A DNA stretch of 20,061 bases. It comes from Candidatus Atribacteria bacterium (GTDB taxonomy: Bacteria > Bipolaricaulota > Bipolaricaulia > UBA7950 > UBA9294). A program made the position numbers and the translations under genes. The notes below the pieces were generated by a model. It ran no database searches and was not told the DNA's origin. It worked only from the letters and a program-made list of their open reading frames with translations. The stretch lies in contig SPBW01000020.1 in the NCBI GenBank assembly GCA_004525685.1, forward strand, positions 1-20,061, read 5' to 3'. Positions 7,879 through 15,405 of the stretch are shown piece by piece (position 1 is the first letter of the stretch; each line of letters opens with the position of its first letter).

Positions 7879-9785
7879 CCTCACCCGAGGGCTATGCCGG
7901 GACCATACTTCGAGTCGACCTCTCCAATCGGACGATCCGGCGGGAGGACGTTTCGTCTGATCTCGCACGAACCTGGCTCGGTGGGAATGGTTTCGGCGTC
8001 AAGATTCTTTGGGATGAGGTGCCCGCCTCTGTGGATGCACTCTCACCTGAGAACCTGCTCATCTTTGCCACGGGTCCGTTGGTTGGGACTCCGTGGCCTT
8101 GCTCTGGCCGAATGGAGGCCATCGCCAAGTCGCCGCTCACTGGAATCTATGGTGACTCCAACTGCGGCGGGTATCTAGGTCCTGAATTGCGATTCGCTGG
8201 TGTTGATGCCCTCGTCATATCGGGCGCTGCTGATCGCCCTGTGAGCCTGTGGCTGCATGATGGCGTATTCGAGATCGAAGACGCCACTCACTTGTGGGGA
8301 TTGGATACTGTAGAAACCGAAGCGGCGATTCGAAATAGCAAAGGGGATCAGCAGATCAAGGTAGCCTGCATCGGACCGGCGGGCGAGAACCTCGTCCCAT
8401 TTGCTTCGATTCAAGCCACTCCGAACCGGAGTTTCGGCCGGGCTGGTCTCGGCGCCGTGATGGGATCGAAGAACCTCAAGGCTATTGCTGCGAGAGGTCG
8501 AGCGAGAGTGCCTCTGGCCTTCCCCGTTGAATTCTCTGAACTAGCTCGACGCATGCACCAACGGATTCGCGCGAACGACTTCTATCCGGGGATTGCTCGT
8601 CACGGCACATCAGGACTTGTCCCCATCGTTAATGAGACGGGCCGATTCCCGACTCGCAATTTCCAGCGGGGAGAATACGCAGATGCCGAACTGATCGATG
8701 GGGAAGCGCTACGCAATCAGTACTGGGTTCGCGACGATGGCTGCTTCGCGTGCCCGATTCGTTGCGACAAGGTGTTTCAAGTACAAGAAGGCGAATTTGC
8801 TGGCGCCATCACATCAAGCCTTGAGTATGAGACGCTGAATTCCTTCGGGGCGGCCATCGAGAACAGCAACCTCGCATCCATTATCGCTGCCAACGAGCGT
8901 TGCGATCGACTGGGACTGGACACCATTTCCACTGGACGAGTCATTTCCTTCGCCATGGAACTACATGAGAACGGGCTTCTGAATGAACAACTTGCTGCCG
9001 GAACGAAACCTCAGTGGGGAGACTATCGAACGGCTCTCTCTCTCATAGAACTCATCGCAGCGCGCAAGGGCTTAGGTGCTCTGTTGTCGCTGGGAGTAAG
9101 ACGCGCAGCGGAGAAGATCGGCGGAGACGCATCCCTTTATGCCATGGAGGTCAAGGGGATGGAGATTCCTGCCCAAGACGGACGCGCGCAGCAATCAATG
9201 GGTCTGGCTCACATTACATCGAGCCGCGGAGCCGACCACCTGAAGGCCTTCCCGACGATTGATGAGACCGGATACCCCCATGAAGTTGCACGGCGGTACG
9301 GGCAGGAGTTCTTGCCCGAGATGAGCGACCCGCAGGCACTGAGATACAAGCCATTCCTCGTCATGGATGGAGAGGATCTCGGAGCTGTCGTTGATTCGGT
9401 CGGCATCTGCAAATCCGGTGGTACTCATGTCATGGCGGAGATCTACTGGAGTGAAATCGCAGAGGGCCTGACCTATGCGACAGGACTTCCGTTCACTGAG
9501 ATCAGCCTACGCACCACGGGTGAGAGAATCACCAACCTCATGCGAGCCTACAACGCACTTCACGGAATCACGCGCGCAGATGATCGACTTCCCCGGCGAT
9601 TCGTTGACGAACCCTTCATCGCCGGGGGAGCGAAGGGCCAAATCGCGCATGCAGAAGAAATGCTCGACGAGTACTACACGCTACGCGGCTGGGACACGCG
9701 ATTGGGGTGGCCGACTACTGAGACATTAGAGCGACTCGACCTCGTCGATGTCGCCAGAAGACTGAAGGAGGAAGCTCATGGCTGA
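7875..9785 (+). CDS. Aldehyde ferredoxin oxidoreductase family protein, copy 2
   Basis: 636-residue paralogue of the preceding enzyme, with the same architecture. The N-terminal domain has WLGGNGFGVKILWDE and GDSNCGGYLGPELRFAGVDAL. The cluster ligands are Cys290, Cys293, Cys297 (GCFACPIRC) and Cys512 (SVGICKSG). LEYETLNSFG gives the conserved Glu, RLGLDTISTG the pterin motif and SRGADHL the His. Both copies therefore look catalytically complete. The sequences are clearly diverged rather than a recent duplication, for example GYANAGGKLG against GDSNCGGYLG near the pterin site. The ATG at 7875 overlaps the stop of copy 1 (ATGA), with GGAG 7 bases upstream, so the two are probably made in a fixed ratio and could form a hetero-oligomer or act in sequence. 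The downstream amidohydrolase gene overlaps its end by 8 bases. The family call is firm; the substrate is unknown. Confidence 0.95.
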   Translation: MTSPEGYAGTILRVDLSNRTIRREDVSSDLARTWLGGNGFGVKILWDEVPASVDALSPENLLIFATGPLVGTPWPCSGRMEAIAKSPLTGIYGDSNCGGYLGPELRFAGVDALVISGAADRPVSLWLHDGVFEIEDATHLWGLDTVETEAAIRNSKGDQQIKVACIGPAGENLVPFASIQATPNRSFGRAGLGAVMGSKNLKAIAARGRARVPLAFPVEFSELARRMHQRIRANDFYPGIARHGTSGLVPIVNETGRFPTRNFQRGEYADAELIDGEALRNQYWVRDDGCFACPIRCDKVFQVQEGEFAGAITSSLEYETLNSFGAAIENSNLASIIAANERCDRLGLDTISTGRVISFAMELHENGLLNEQLAAGTKPQWGDYRTALSLIELIAARKGLGALLSLGVRRAAEKIGGDASLYAMEVKGMEIPAQDGRAQQSMGLAHITSSRGADHLKAFPTIDETGYPHEVARRYGQEFLPEMSDPQALRYKPFLVMDGEDLGAVVDSVGICKSGGTHVMAEIYWSEIAEGLTYATGLPFTEISLRTTGERITNLMRAYNALHGITRADDRLPRRFVDEPFIAGGAKGQIAHAEEMLDEYYTLRGWDTRLGWPTTETLERLDLVDVARRLKEEAHG

Positions 9786-11097
9786 ACGCGTCGTTCTCGG
9801 AGGGGCCCTCTTGTGCTCTGCTGATTCCACACTGCAATGGGACACGGGTGTGTGGATAAAGGACGGACTCATCGCAGGGATCGATTCCAATGGGCTGCTA
9901 TGTAGCGATCATCCCCATGCGGAGCTGGTCGACGCAAGAGACTTACTGCTGATGCCTGGATTGATCAATACCCACATGCATTCCTACGGATTGCTATCAC
10001 ACGGGATGCCAGCGCATGGAGTGCAGCGAGAGTTCTTCGAGCTGCTGGACGATTTCTGGTGGCCCTACGTGGAAGACAAACTCGATGGCCCCATGATCGA
10101 GGCTGCGATGGCGCTTGCATGCTATCACATGATCCGTGGAGGGATCACGTCCTTCTGTGACGTATTAGAGGCGCCAAACGCTCCAGAGGGAATCCTTGAA
10201 TCTGAAGCGAACGTGGTGCGCGCCGCTGGTTTGAGAGCTGTTCTGATGACAGAGGCTTCCGAGCGGATTGACAGAGCGCGTGGCGAACGACTTCTAGCAG
10301 AGAACGCTTCCTTCATTAGGGATCATCAGAACGACGAATTCATCAGCGGAATGCTGTGTACGCACACAAGCTTCAGCTGCTCGGAATCCTTCATCGAATT
10401 GGCCGGACAGACCATGCAGGATCTGGAGTGTGACCTCCACCTTCACCTGTCGGAAAGCGCCTATGAACCGAAAGCCTGCCTTGAGCGCTATGGCGAACGC
10501 CCAGTCATGTGGTACGACCGTCTTGGTCTGTGGAGCAACTCCGTGCTGGTCTCGCAAGCCGTTGCCGTCGATAGCGATGAGATAGACATCCTCTACGAGC
10601 GGGGCGTCCGAGTATCTCATCAGCCAATCAGCAACTGCGAGGTCGGCGGCGGATTCGCGCCGGTCCCGGCAATGATCAAGAGAGGAATTCGGCCGGGACT
10701 TGGCACGGATGGCTACGTAAACAGTGCGTTTGAGGTCATGAGAGCGGCGCACCTCATCCAAAAGGCGGCCCTACAGGATCTTCAAGTCATGCCTACTCGC
10801 GATGTCTTCAGCATGGCGACGACATGGGGTGCACAAGCACTTGCGCGACCAGACATAGGAGAAATCAAACAGGGGCATTGGGCCGATCTCATCGGAATCA
10901 CGATGGTCACGGATACCCCCCTAAACTCACACAACGCCGTTGAGCAGATCGCGATCTATCGAGACGTTGAGCACGTGAAGCTGACGATGGTTGGCGGCAA
11001 TGTTCTCATGAAGAACGGCAAAGTGCTGTCCCTTGACGTGAAAAAGGTTCGACAGGATGCCAACCAGCAGGCATTGCGTTTATGGGAGAGTGGCTAG
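9778..11097 (+). CDS. Amidohydrolase of the SsnA / nucleobase deaminase superfamily with altered catalytic residue
   Basis: 439-residue metal-dependent hydrolase of the group that includes SsnA, guanine, cytosine and methylthioadenosine deaminases. Metal-site residues are present: His66 and His68 in NTHMHSYG after the LLMPGLIN strand, His223 with catalytic Glu226 in HLHLSES, and Asp311 in LGTDG. The position that normally carries the conserved His on the following strand (LAHGVHLDDEEI in relatives) reads VSQAVAVDSDEI, so Gln260 replaces it, and the usual SHNPxSN reads SHQPISN. These changes could alter substrate choice or chemistry. AAGGAGG at 9765-9771 sits 6 bases before the ATG, a strong site, and the gene overlaps the AOR stop by 8 bases and abuts the next gene directly. 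Context suggests removal of an amino or similar leaving group from a heterocycle. It is not a standard guanine deaminase by sequence; the substrate is unknown. Confidence 0.9.
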   Translation: MAERVVLGGALLCSADSTLQWDTGVWIKDGLIAGIDSNGLLCSDHPHAELVDARDLLLMPGLINTHMHSYGLLSHGMPAHGVQREFFELLDDFWWPYVEDKLDGPMIEAAMALACYHMIRGGITSFCDVLEAPNAPEGILESEANVVRAAGLRAVLMTEASERIDRARGERLLAENASFIRDHQNDEFISGMLCTHTSFSCSESFIELAGQTMQDLECDLHLHLSESAYEPKACLERYGERPVMWYDRLGLWSNSVLVSQAVAVDSDEIDILYERGVRVSHQPISNCEVGGGFAPVPAMIKRGIRPGLGTDGYVNSAFEVMRAAHLIQKAALQDLQVMPTRDVFSMATTWGAQALARPDIGEIKQGHWADLIGITMVTDTPLNSHNAVEQIAIYRDVEHVKLTMVGGNVLMKNGKVLSLDVKKVRQDANQQALRLWESG

Positions 11098-12240
11098 ATG
11101 GTAGATCTATCCACGCGCCTCTGCGGAATCGATCTAAGAAATCCATTCGTGCTTGCCTCAGGTCCGCTTTCTTTTGATGGAGCCGCCCTTCTACGTGCTC
11201 ATCGAGCAGGAGCGGGGGCTGTGGTAACGAAAACGATTTGCGAAGAAGCTGCGATAAACCCCATTCCGCATATCGCGAAGCTGAACTCAAGTCTCCTCAA
11301 CTGTGAGTTGTGGTCTGATCTTGGGCCAAACGACTGGTTGGAACGGGAGATACCGATTGCGAAAGAGGGCGGAGCCGTCGTTATCGCCAGCGTTGGTATG
11401 AAACCGCCAAACATAGCAGCCTATGTCGGGCTGCTAGCGTCATCGGGTGCTGATGCGATCGAGGTCTGCTCCTATGACTCGCGCGCCATGCTCCCCATGC
11501 TGCGAGCAGCGGCCCAGTCAACGAATCTTCCAATCTTGGTCAAAGTTAGCGCCAATTGGCCGAATGTGAAAGATGTTGCCGTTGCGTGTCTTCAGGCTGG
11601 CGCATCGGGGATCACGGCAATCGATTCCGTCGGCCCGACGCTGAGATTCGACATCGAGAAGCGAGCGCCTCTTCTTGCGAGTGGTGTAGGGTGGCTAACA
11701 GGCAGTGCAATCCTTCCCTTCTCTCTTCGCGTGGTTGCTGATATTGCGATGGCCGTGGAATCTGGAATTGTAGGCACGGGAGGTATTTACCGAGTTGACG
11801 ATTGTGTCGAGATGCTCATGGCGGGAGCCACAGCAATAGGTATCTGCTCTCTCCCAATGGTCTCGGGCTTGCAGGTGTTCGCCGGGCTTGTGGGTGCCCT
11901 CTCCGACAGACTGGCCGAACTGGGGTATACCAGAATCCAGGACGCGATCGGCGCGGGATTGCCCGCGCTCAAGAAGTGCCTGTCTACGCCGTTCATGACG
12001 CCGTCCTCTCGGGAAGTCACGCCGCACGAGTTCTTCTCCTTTGACGGAGACCTCTGCGTTGATTGCGGCGCATGCATTCGCGTCTGCTCCTATCAGGCGC
12101 GAAGAGCCCCTGATCAAATTCACGACGATCGCTGCAGGCTCTGCGGTCTTTGCGCATCAACCTGCCCGACAGGAGCACTTTGTCTATCCAGAGAAGCTCC
12201 GCCAACAACAGCGAACGAAGGGCAGGATTGCACCTCATGA
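11098..12240 (+). CDS. Dihydroorotate/dihydropyrimidine dehydrogenase-like barrel fused to a 2x[4Fe-4S] ferredoxin domain (PreA-like)
   Basis: 380-residue FMN TIM-barrel reductase with a C-terminal ferredoxin. The barrel (about 1-300) begins GIDLRNPFVLASGPL, as in class 1 dihydroorotate dehydrogenase and PreA, and contains ILVKVSANW, GITAIDSVG and VGTGGIYRVDDCVEMLMAGA, the phosphate-binding end of the FMN site. The ferredoxin domain has Cys320/323/326/330 (CVDCGACIRVC) and Cys346/349/352/356 (CRLCGLCASTC), two complete clusters. PreA normally reduces uracil or thymine with electrons from PreT; no PreT-like gene is seen here. The active-site strand reads AIEVCSYDSRAM where relatives have ExNxSCPN, so the usual Asn and Cys are displaced and Cys124 is in a new position. 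The start has GGGAGAG 7 bases upstream and immediately follows the amidohydrolase stop; the end overlaps the permease start (ATGA). The family is firm, the substrate open. Confidence 0.92.
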   Translation: MVDLSTRLCGIDLRNPFVLASGPLSFDGAALLRAHRAGAGAVVTKTICEEAAINPIPHIAKLNSSLLNCELWSDLGPNDWLEREIPIAKEGGAVVIASVGMKPPNIAAYVGLLASSGADAIEVCSYDSRAMLPMLRAAAQSTNLPILVKVSANWPNVKDVAVACLQAGASGITAIDSVGPTLRFDIEKRAPLLASGVGWLTGSAILPFSLRVVADIAMAVESGIVGTGGIYRVDDCVEMLMAGATAIGICSLPMVSGLQVFAGLVGALSDRLAELGYTRIQDAIGAGLPALKKCLSTPFMTPSSREVTPHEFFSFDGDLCVDCGACIRVCSYQARRAPDQIHDDRCRLCGLCASTCPTGALCLSREAPPTTANEGQDCTS

Positions 12241-13382
12241 TCCTCAATCAGTTGCTGAGAAAGTACCTCAGCGTCAGTCGTCTCCAAAGCGTCCTGATTC
12301 TTCTCGGCATCCTTGCTGCTGCATTTGCCATTGGAGGGGTCGTGGTGGCTGCTCTGGGCGCGAGCCCGATGGAAGCCTTATCAGAACTCTTCAACGGAGC
12401 GTTTGGCAACAAGCATGCGATTGCCAACACGCTTGTGAAAGCCTGTCCTCTCCTGTTTGTGGCGCTTGGGATCTGCGTCTCCTTCAGAGCGGGCGTATTC
12501 AATATTGGTGGAGAAGGGCAGCTGGTCACGGGAGCATTGGCTGCCGCTGCTGTTGCCTTTGCCATCCCGGGCTGGCCGACTTGGTTGGTTCTCGTGTTGA
12601 GTCTGGCCGCAGGCACGATGGCGGGGGCGATCTGGGCTGGCATCGCGGGCTGGCTCAAGGTGCGGTTCAACGTGAGTGAGATTCTCAGCACGATTATGCT
12701 GAATTACATCGCCACGCTCGGTATGGTCTATCTCCTCAGTGGTCCGATGAATGATCCCGCACATGCTTTGTCAGGGCGATTCATGCCTGAGACGGCGAGA
12801 CTCGCCATCGAACTTCCTAGACTGGCTCCGACCCGGCTCCATCTTGGAGTGGCAATAGCTGTTGTGCTTGCTGTCTTGGTCTATGTCTTTCTTTGGAGAA
12901 CGACGATCGGGTATCGCATTCGCGTCGTTGGAAAGAGTCTCCGCGCCAGTGAAGCTGCCGGCATCAATCCACGTCGATACATGATTCTTGCGATGGTGCT
13001 CAGTGGAGCCTTGATTGGATTCGGCGGAGCTATCGAACTGATCGGGGTCCAGCATCGTCTCATCACAGAAGGTTCTGCCGTCTACTTCACTGGGAGTGCA
13101 GGTTTTAACGGAATTGTCGTCGCGCTCTTCGGCCAGTTGCATCCACTGGGCGCTATTCCAGCATCTCTTCTTTTTGGCGCGCTCTTGACGGGAGGCGCTC
13201 GCATTCAGAGGGCGCTCCAGGTGCCGTCTGCGCTCATCGGAGCCATCACCGGCCTGATAGCCCTCCTCGTTGTGGGAACAGACTACGTCCGCCGGCGACG
13301 GGCCCGGCAAAGGGCAGACACTGAACTCCTGCGGACACCCCCGCCCAATTGCGTGTCCCAGGGAGAAGGAGAGGAACGATGA
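12237..13382 (+). CDS. ABC transporter permease, BMP-type nucleoside/heterocycle importer (NupP/YufP-like)
   Basis: 381-residue integral membrane subunit of the branched-chain/BPD_transp_2 permease superfamily. Multiple hydrophobic segments are visible, beginning with ILLGILAAAFAIGGVVVAAL (about 22-41). Family landmarks include FRAGVFNIGGEGQLVTGALAA (about 83-103), KVRFNVSEILSTIMLNYIA and the cytoplasmic loop GYRIRVVGKSLRASEAAGI that contacts the ATPase, followed by GAIEL and NGIVVALFGQLHPLG. The ATG at 12237 is preferred because it overlaps the preceding stop in ATGA form with AGGA 9 bases upstream; a longer reading from 12150 would overlap the ferredoxin domain and adds a non-membrane extension. 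It overlaps the second permease start by 4 bases. Relatives carry nucleosides, nucleobases, riboflavin or related heterocycles, which fits the enzymes around it. Confidence 0.93.
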   Translation: MILNQLLRKYLSVSRLQSVLILLGILAAAFAIGGVVVAALGASPMEALSELFNGAFGNKHAIANTLVKACPLLFVALGICVSFRAGVFNIGGEGQLVTGALAAAAVAFAIPGWPTWLVLVLSLAAGTMAGAIWAGIAGWLKVRFNVSEILSTIMLNYIATLGMVYLLSGPMNDPAHALSGRFMPETARLAIELPRLAPTRLHLGVAIAVVLAVLVYVFLWRTTIGYRIRVVGKSLRASEAAGINPRRYMILAMVLSGALIGFGGAIELIGVQHRLITEGSAVYFTGSAGFNGIVVALFGQLHPLGAIPASLLFGALLTGGARIQRALQVPSALIGAITGLIALLVVGTDYVRRRRARQRADTELLRTPPPNCVSQGEGEER

Positions 13383-14296
13383 CGGCTGTGATTGTTGGGA
13401 TTGTTTCGTCTTCGCTCCGCTTGGTGACTCCCTACCTGTTCGCAGCTATTGGTGAGACGCTCAGCCAGGCAAGTGGCGTTCTCAACCTGGGTCTTGATGG
13501 CATCATGCTGATTGGCGCCTATGCTGCTTTCTACGTCGGAATCACAACAGGAAGCCTCGCTCTGGGCGTGATCGCAGCAGGGCTTGCCGGTGGCCTTCTC
13601 GGATTCATCATGGCGTTTGTGAGCGTCAGTATGCGCGCAGACCAAGGCGTTAGTGGTATCGCTCTATATCTCTTTTGTCTTGGATTGAGCGAGATGCTGT
13701 TCAATCAGACGCTTGGAGGCGTTCGCACAATCTCGGGGCTTCAGCCGATCAACATACCCGGCCTGTCCAAGATTCCAGTTTTGGGGCCGATTCTCTTCCA
13801 CCAGAATATTCTCGTGTACATCGCGTTTGCGCTCGTTCCGATTGCGTGGTTTGTTCTGAACAAGACTCCTTTCGGCCTCAAGATCCGCGCTGTTGGAGAA
13901 AACCCGCATGCAGCCGATTCACTGGGAGTACGAGTGCGTCGCGTGCGATATCAAACCGTCACTTTGGGCGGCGTATTTGCAGGAATTGCTGGAGCCTCTC
14001 TCTCGATTGCGTTGCTGAATCTGTTTCAGCCCAATCTAACGAATGGGATGGGCTTCATTGCGGTTGCCCTCGTCTATTTTGGGGGATGGCGTCCTGTACG
14101 CGTGTTACTGGGAGCACTACTGTTCAGCACAGTGAATGCGCTGCAGATCTGGGCACAGGTTGAGGGCATCGGCATTTCTCCATACCTCACGTTAATGCTC
14201 CCCTACGTGATCACCATTGTCGTCTTGGCAACGATGAAACGACGCAACTCGCAGGCCCCAAGCGCATTGACAAAACCATTCGAGCGCGGGCAATAG
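13379..14296 (+). CDS. ABC transporter permease, second subunit (NupQ/YufQ-like)
   Basis: 305-residue membrane partner of the preceding permease. It begins near the first helices with TPYLFAAIGETLSQASGVLNLGLDGIML split across residues 17-45, the diagnostic start of this subunit, and has GVSGIALYLFCLGLSEMLF, the ATPase-contacting loop GLKIRAVGENPHAADSLGV (about 166-184) and NGMGFIAVALVYFGGW near the C-terminal helices. The ATG at 13379 is in the ATGA overlap with the previous stop and is served by AAGGAGAGG at 13366-13374; a longer in-frame reading from 13349 has no ribosome site of its own and overlaps the first permease. The pair of permeases forms the membrane channel, with the binding protein and ATPase encoded directly downstream. 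Confidence 0.93.
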   Translation: MTAVIVGIVSSSLRLVTPYLFAAIGETLSQASGVLNLGLDGIMLIGAYAAFYVGITTGSLALGVIAAGLAGGLLGFIMAFVSVSMRADQGVSGIALYLFCLGLSEMLFNQTLGGVRTISGLQPINIPGLSKIPVLGPILFHQNILVYIAFALVPIAWFVLNKTPFGLKIRAVGENPHAADSLGVRVRRVRYQTVTLGGVFAGIAGASLSIALLNLFQPNLTNGMGFIAVALVYFGGWRPVRVLLGALLFSTVNALQIWAQVEGIGISPYLTLMLPYVITIVVLATMKRRNSQAPSALTKPFERGQ

Positions 14297-14387
14297 GAAC
14301 TGGAGGTGATGGCTGGCAGGAAGGCACAAACGGGCATATCGGGAGATACAGCAACTAGGACTCAAGGAGACTAAGGAGTGGAATAAC

Positions 14388-15344
14388 ATGAAGAAAGTCC
14401 AAGTGTTACTAGCAATTCTAGGAATGGCCCTGCTGACAGTCGGATTCAGCGCGCTGGGTGCGCCACTAAAGATCGCGATCATCCTGCCCAGCTCAATTAA
14501 CGACGGCGAGTGGAGCCAAGGCCTTTATCAAGACCTGCTTGCCCTCGTGGACGAGTACGGAGAAGACAATCTCGAAGTCGCATACAGCGAGAATATGTGG
14601 AATATCGCGGACGCAGACGTAGCCGCCCGTGACTACGCGGCAGAGGGCTACGCCCTCATCATTGGCCATGGCGGCCAATTTGGCAACATCCTGATCGAAG
14701 CCGCCCGTGACTTCCCGGGCACGAGCTTTGCCATTGGAACGGACGGAACTCCATTCATGGCATATGGACTCGCGAACTTCTTTGGGTATGACGCTTCTGC
14801 CGATGAAGTCGGCTACGTAGTCGGCGGTCTCGCTGCTAGGCTCAGCGAATCCGGCACAGTTGGACTAATCAACCCCATTCAGTCCGGCGATGTTGCAGGG
14901 TACGAGGCCGGCTTCACTGCAGGCGCCAAGGCGGCGAATCCCAATATTGAAGTTCTGTCTGTATGGACGGGATCGTACAGCGACAGTGCTCTAGCCAGCG
15001 AGGCAGCCCAAACGATGGTCGCCGCAGGCGCAGACATTCTCACTGGGACGTCCCAGGCTGTTGTCGCTGCAATGGGAGTAGCCCGCGACAATGGTGCCCT
15101 CTGGTTCGGAATGCGCATCAACCAATCCTATCTTGCGCCGGCCACAGTCGCGCTGAGTTCGGTTTATGACTGGAAGGTGTGCATTCGTCCCATGATCGAG
15201 AGCATCAGGGCCGGAGTCCTTGGTGGAGAGCTGTATGACCTGAATCTCGCGAATGGCGGACTCTATGTTGAGGTTCATGAAGCCGCTCTGTTCGGTAAGA
15301 CCATCCAAGGCATCATTGACGGCAGCATCAATTCATATCCGTAG
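14388..15344 (+). CDS. BMP-family periplasmic substrate-binding protein (PnrA/Med-like)
   Basis: 318-residue solute receptor of the BMP family, the binding component for the two permeases. It has an N-terminal signal peptide (residues about 1-25: KK, a hydrophobic core, then SALGA) with no cysteine at the cleavage region, so it is probably cut by signal peptidase I and released to the periplasm; most PnrA/Med proteins are lipoproteins. The mature part starts KIAIILPSSINDGEWSQG and contains YALIIGHGGQFGN, FPGTSFAIGTDG and GYVVGGLAARLSESG, all characteristic of the fold. The ligand stacking residues cannot be assigned confidently by eye. Two AAGGAG motifs in a CTcAAGGAG/CTAAGGAG near-repeat (14364-14378) precede the ATG by 9 bases from the nearer one, and the gene ends before a strong hairpin, both consistent with high expression as expected for a binding protein. 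Confidence 0.93.
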   Translation: MKKVQVLLAILGMALLTVGFSALGAPLKIAIILPSSINDGEWSQGLYQDLLALVDEYGEDNLEVAYSENMWNIADADVAARDYAAEGYALIIGHGGQFGNILIEAARDFPGTSFAIGTDGTPFMAYGLANFFGYDASADEVGYVVGGLAARLSESGTVGLINPIQSGDVAGYEAGFTAGAKAANPNIEVLSVWTGSYSDSALASEAAQTMVAAGADILTGTSQAVVAAMGVARDNGALWFGMRINQSYLAPATVALSSVYDWKVCIRPMIESIRAGVLGGELYDLNLANGGLYVEVHEAALFGKTIQGIIDGSINSYP

Positions 15345-15353
15345 TTTCTTGCA

Positions 15354-15385
15354 GGAGGGCACCCGATTCATTGCGGGTGCCCTCC
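15354..15385 (+). terminator. Strong 12-bp hairpin between binding-protein and ATPase genes
   Basis: GGAGGGCACCCG (15354-15365) and CGGGTGCCCTCC (15374-15385) are perfect 12-base inverted arms with an 8-base loop, starting 9 bases after the binding-protein stop. The stem is GC-rich but is followed by ACTTCTT rather than a clean T-run. The likely role is partial termination or 3'-end protection, giving more binding protein than ATPase. The ATPase ribosome site (AAGGGGA) lies about 9 bases beyond it. Confidence 0.7.
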
Positions 15386-15405
15386 ACTTCTTGAAGGGGA
15401 CCGGC

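Noticed and set aside
12771..13310. Minus-strand open frame opposite the first permease
   Set aside because: The translation is polar, low in recognisable motifs and antisense to a well-supported membrane protein.
15253..15405. N-terminal extension of the ABC ATPase
   Set aside because: It overlaps the binding-protein gene and runs through the 12-bp hairpin; family homology starts after the ATG at 15406.
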